Positions 31,915 through 33,598 of a stretch of DNA of 33,598 nucleotides are shown one piece after another. Below the pieces are notes generated by a model that was not told the DNA's origin, did not search any database, and was given only the letters and a program-made list of their open reading frames with translations. The stretch is from Oscillospiraceae bacterium (GTDB lineage Bacteria; Bacillota; Clostridia; Oscillospirales; Oscillospiraceae), in the NCBI GenBank assembly GCA_015067845.1, contig SVLT01000021.1, forward strand, positions 1 through 33,598, given 5' to 3'. A program made the translations under genes and the position numbers. Positions within the stretch are counted from its first letter, which is position 1. Every line of letters begins with the position of its first letter.

Positions 31915-32907
31915 TCACCATTTCCAGGGCGGCATGTCATCCTCTCTGGTATCTTGACAGAAGCTTTCCGGGCAAACCTGCGGCGGCAACCATGTATTTG
32001 TCTCGTAATCCCAGTCTCCGTAAGTCTGTAAAGTACCCAGCTCCGAGGGATCCAGAGACGCATGACGAAGTTCATCATCAATTGCAAACCACGCCCAATT
32101 CCGGGACGCATTTTCCCATGTGGGGTCGAAATGATAAAACTGGCCATTCATTTTTGCAATGACCCATGCATGGTCAATACCCGCGCCCGAACCTCCGGCA
32201 AGGTAACACTCAATACCCGCCTGACTTAGCAGCAGTATGAGGTATTCTGCATAGTTGCTGCAAATACCGCTGTTGTTCATAATGCACTCGTATAAAAAAC
32301 CCGAGCCATACGCATAATTCATTTCCGTGCTGGCATGCATATAGAGTTTCGCAATCACTTCGACTTCTGTATCGCCTTTGTTTACACAGGACAAATCCTT
32401 TGTAATGCGGTCAGAAAAGGCCTGAATGACCTGGTCATGCTCGCTGCGGTCATATTGAAAGGCGATCTGACATGCGCCGTCCTTATATGTGTAAGGCTCA
32501 TCGGTAGTCCCATAGTTTGCGCAAACCATTTGAGCAGGAGGCCACGCCTCTCGCATAATACGCCACAAATTAAAAAACTGTTCCTCACTGGAAAAACCGC
32601 TTACATAGCCATCGTAATTGATCACAGAATCGACCATTTTGCAATACAGGTCATAGTCGTCCCCAAGATATTCCCGAACTGTTGTTTTCACAACATAGGG
32701 CGAATATACCAAATACGGTTCGCCCTGCGTTGATTCCGGCGGCTTGGTCTGTGCCGGCGGCTGAGTCGTATTCGGGGTAGCAGTGGAAGACTGAACGCTT
32801 GTCGAAGACGAGGTTTCCGGTGTTTGCCCAATTGGCTCTGCTGCGCCGCAGGCAGTCAAGCTCATTGCAAGGAAAAGGCTGATACACCCAGCGATCCATC
32901 TTTTCAT
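31915..32907 (-). CDS. Transglutaminase-like lipoprotein
   Basis: The 330-residue protein has a lipoprotein signal (SLTAC, Cys20) and a Ser/Thr/Pro/Gln-rich linker to about residue 62. A C-terminal transglutaminase-like domain follows, with a complete triad: Cys216 in NNSGICSNYAEY, His246 in GIDHAWVIAKMNG and Asp261 in YHFDPTWEN. The form matches extracellular transglut_core proteins of Firmicutes, often peptidases or crosslinkers acting at the cell wall. The substrate is unknown. GGGGTG lies a few bases before the ATG and the promoter is at 32928-32956. It is a single-gene unit flanked by two identical terminator hairpins, its own and that of tuf. Confidence 0.92.
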   Translation of the reverse strand: MKRWIAGCISLFLAMSLTACGAAEPIGQTPETSSSTSVQSSTATPNTTQPPAQTKPPESTQGEPYLVYSPYVVKTTVREYLGDDYDLYCKMVDSVINYDGYVSGFSSEEQFFNLWRIMREAWPPAQMVCANYGTTDEPYTYKDGACQIAFQYDRSEHDQVIQAFSDRITKDLSCVNKGDTEVEVIAKLYMHASTEMNYAYGSGFLYECIMNNSGICSNYAEYLILLLSQAGIECYLAGGSGAGIDHAWVIAKMNGQFYHFDPTWENASRNWAWFAIDDELRHASLDPSELGTLQTYGDWDYETNTWLPPQVCPESFCQDTREDDMPPWKW

Positions 32908-32927
32908 AACGACACCCCTTTTCTTTT

Positions 32928-32956
32928 ATCATAGCACAAAAGGAAAGTCACAGCAA
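32928..32956 (-). promoter_or_regulatory. Promoter of the transglutaminase-like gene
   Basis: On the minus strand TTGCTG (32956-32951) and TATGAT (32933-32928) with a 17-base spacer, beginning four bases after the tuf terminator hairpin repeat. Confidence 0.55.
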
Positions 32957-32966
32957 GCAGAAAAAT

Positions 32967-32988
32967 CCCCCGAGCCGAAGCTCGGGGG
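32967..32988 (-). terminator. Terminator of tuf
   Basis: Stem CCCCCGAGC / GCTCGGGGG with a CGAA loop and a T run, 26 bases after the tuf stop codon. Confidence 0.9.
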
Positions 32989-33014
32989 ATCAAAATGCTT
33001 TTCAGCTATAAGAA

Positions 33015-33598
33015 TTACTCGTAGATCTCGGTAACAACACCGGAACCGACGGTACGGCCGCCTTCACGGATAGCGAAACGCAGGCCCTTCTCGATAGCAA
33101 TGGGGGTGATCAGCTCAACGTTCATAACAACGTTATCGCCGGGCATGCACATCTCAGTGCCTTCGGGCAGGGAGATGATACCGGTAACGTCAGTGGTACG
33201 GAAGTAGAACTGAGGACGGTAGTTGTTAAAGAAGGGAGTATGACGGCCGCCTTCTTCCTTGGACAGGACGTAAACCTGGCCAGCGAACTTGGTCAGAGGC
33301 TTGATGGAGCCGGGCTTGCAGAGAACCTGGCCTCTCTCGATTTCCTTCTTGTCAACACCACGCAGCAGAGCGCCGATGTTATCACCAGCTTCTGCGTAAT
33401 CCAGCAGCTTGTGGAACATTTCGATGTCGGTGCAGACGGTTTCCTTCTTCTCTTCACGCAGGCCAACGATTTCGACCTTGTCGTTCTTGTTGATCTGGCC
33501 ACGCTCAACACGACCGGTAGCAACAGTACCACGGCCGGAGATGGTGAAGACGTCCTCAACGGGCATCAGGAAGGGCATGTCAGCCTTACGGTCGGGAG
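33015..33598 (-). CDS. tuf: Elongation factor Tu, C-terminal half (5' part outside window)
   Basis: About 194 codons are open from the right edge to TAA at 33015. The visible part starts in [17 protein letters not shown] and covers domain 2 ([41 protein letters not shown]) and domain 3 ([51 protein letters not shown]). EF-Tu brings aminoacyl-tRNA to the ribosome. The N-terminal GTPase domain lies beyond the edge, so the true start is not seen. Codon choice is strongly biased to a few codons, as expected for a highly expressed gene. A strong terminator follows. Confidence 0.98.
   Translation of the reverse strand, partial: PDRKADMPFLMPVEDVFTISGRGTVATGRVERGQINKNDKVEIVGLREEKKETVCTDIEMFHKLLDYAEAGDNIGALLRGVDKKEIERGQVLCKPGSIKPLTKFAGQVYVLSKEEGGRHTPFFNNYRPQFYFRTTDVTGIISLPEGTEMCMPGDNVVMNVELITPIAIEKGLRFAIREGGRTVGSGVVTEIYE

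Noticed and set aside
31915..32907. Transglutaminase-like protein as the missing lasso B2 leader peptidase
   Set aside because: It is a lipoprotein with a Sec-type signal and a Pro/Thr linker, so it acts outside the cell, and it lies far from the PqqD-like gene in its own unit; B2 proteins are cytosolic.

Overview
The window reads as a chromosomal segment of a Gram-positive, anaerobic gut-type member of the Clostridia (Eubacteriales), most likely Oscillospiraceae/Ruminococcaceae-like. The pointers are: a monomeric [FeFe]-hydrogenase, a class B sortase, a CpsBCD-type tyrosine phosphoregulatory module, BspA-like and Cys-pair secreted proteins, AAGGAGG ribosome sites, strong TTGACA/TATAAT promoters, and housekeeping genes of Firmicutes type (tuf, murD, ispD, ispF, gdhA, class A RNase P RNA). 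No phage, transposase, tRNA, rRNA or CRISPR array was seen. The exact genus cannot be fixed from the sequence alone.

Layout. 1-2165 (-): 5' part of a very large secreted Cys-pair-rich protein that runs off the left edge. 2454-8021 (-): one apparent seven-gene operon, cpsC-cpsD-cpsB followed by ABC exporter, HPr-kinase-like protein, PqqD/RRE-like protein and an unanchored S24/S26-type peptidase. 8246-11948 (+): a TIGR02206/YwaF-like membrane protein and two separately promoted MATE efflux proteins. 11989-12888 (-): class B sortase. 13082-15129 (+): ECF-S-like membrane protein plus [FeFe]-hydrogenase. 15185-17718 (-): BspA-like secreted protein followed at once by a 41-residue leader-like peptide, with a divergent XRE regulator (17866-18093). 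18165-19958 (-): metallophosphatase/5'-nucleotidase lipoprotein. 20026-22341 (-): polar amino acid ABC importer. 22603-25147 (-): murD-ispD-ispF. 25248-25602 (+): rnpB. 25639-26460: divergent zinc-ribbon membrane protein and XRE regulator. 26511-26660: structured repeat. 26665-27999 (-): gdhA. 28142-29261 (-): ECF-S component and methyltransferase. 29364-29490: palindromic repeat. 29545-31793 (-): DUF1538 membrane protein with two P-II-like proteins. 31915-32907 (-): transglutaminase-like lipoprotein. 33015-33598 (-): 3' part of tuf.

How the genes may work together. The most unusual block is 2454-8021, where a capsule-type kinase/phosphatase/Wzz trio shares one promoter and tight gene spacing with parts normally seen in ribosomally made, modified peptide (RiPP) clusters: an RRE/PqqD protein, an HprK-like kinase, a small peptidase and an exporter. 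There are no glycosyltransferases and no local precursor. A 41-residue peptide with a lasso-leader-like start (KKFNAPELEA) lies about 7 kb away and is the best substrate candidate in the window. A second under-described unit is the DUF1538 protein with two P-II-like signal proteins, not far from gdhA. Two small XRE regulators each face a divergent gene whose promoter is overlapped by a perfect inverted repeat.

Everything here is from reading the sequence. Family names rest on motifs and known architectures, not on database searches.
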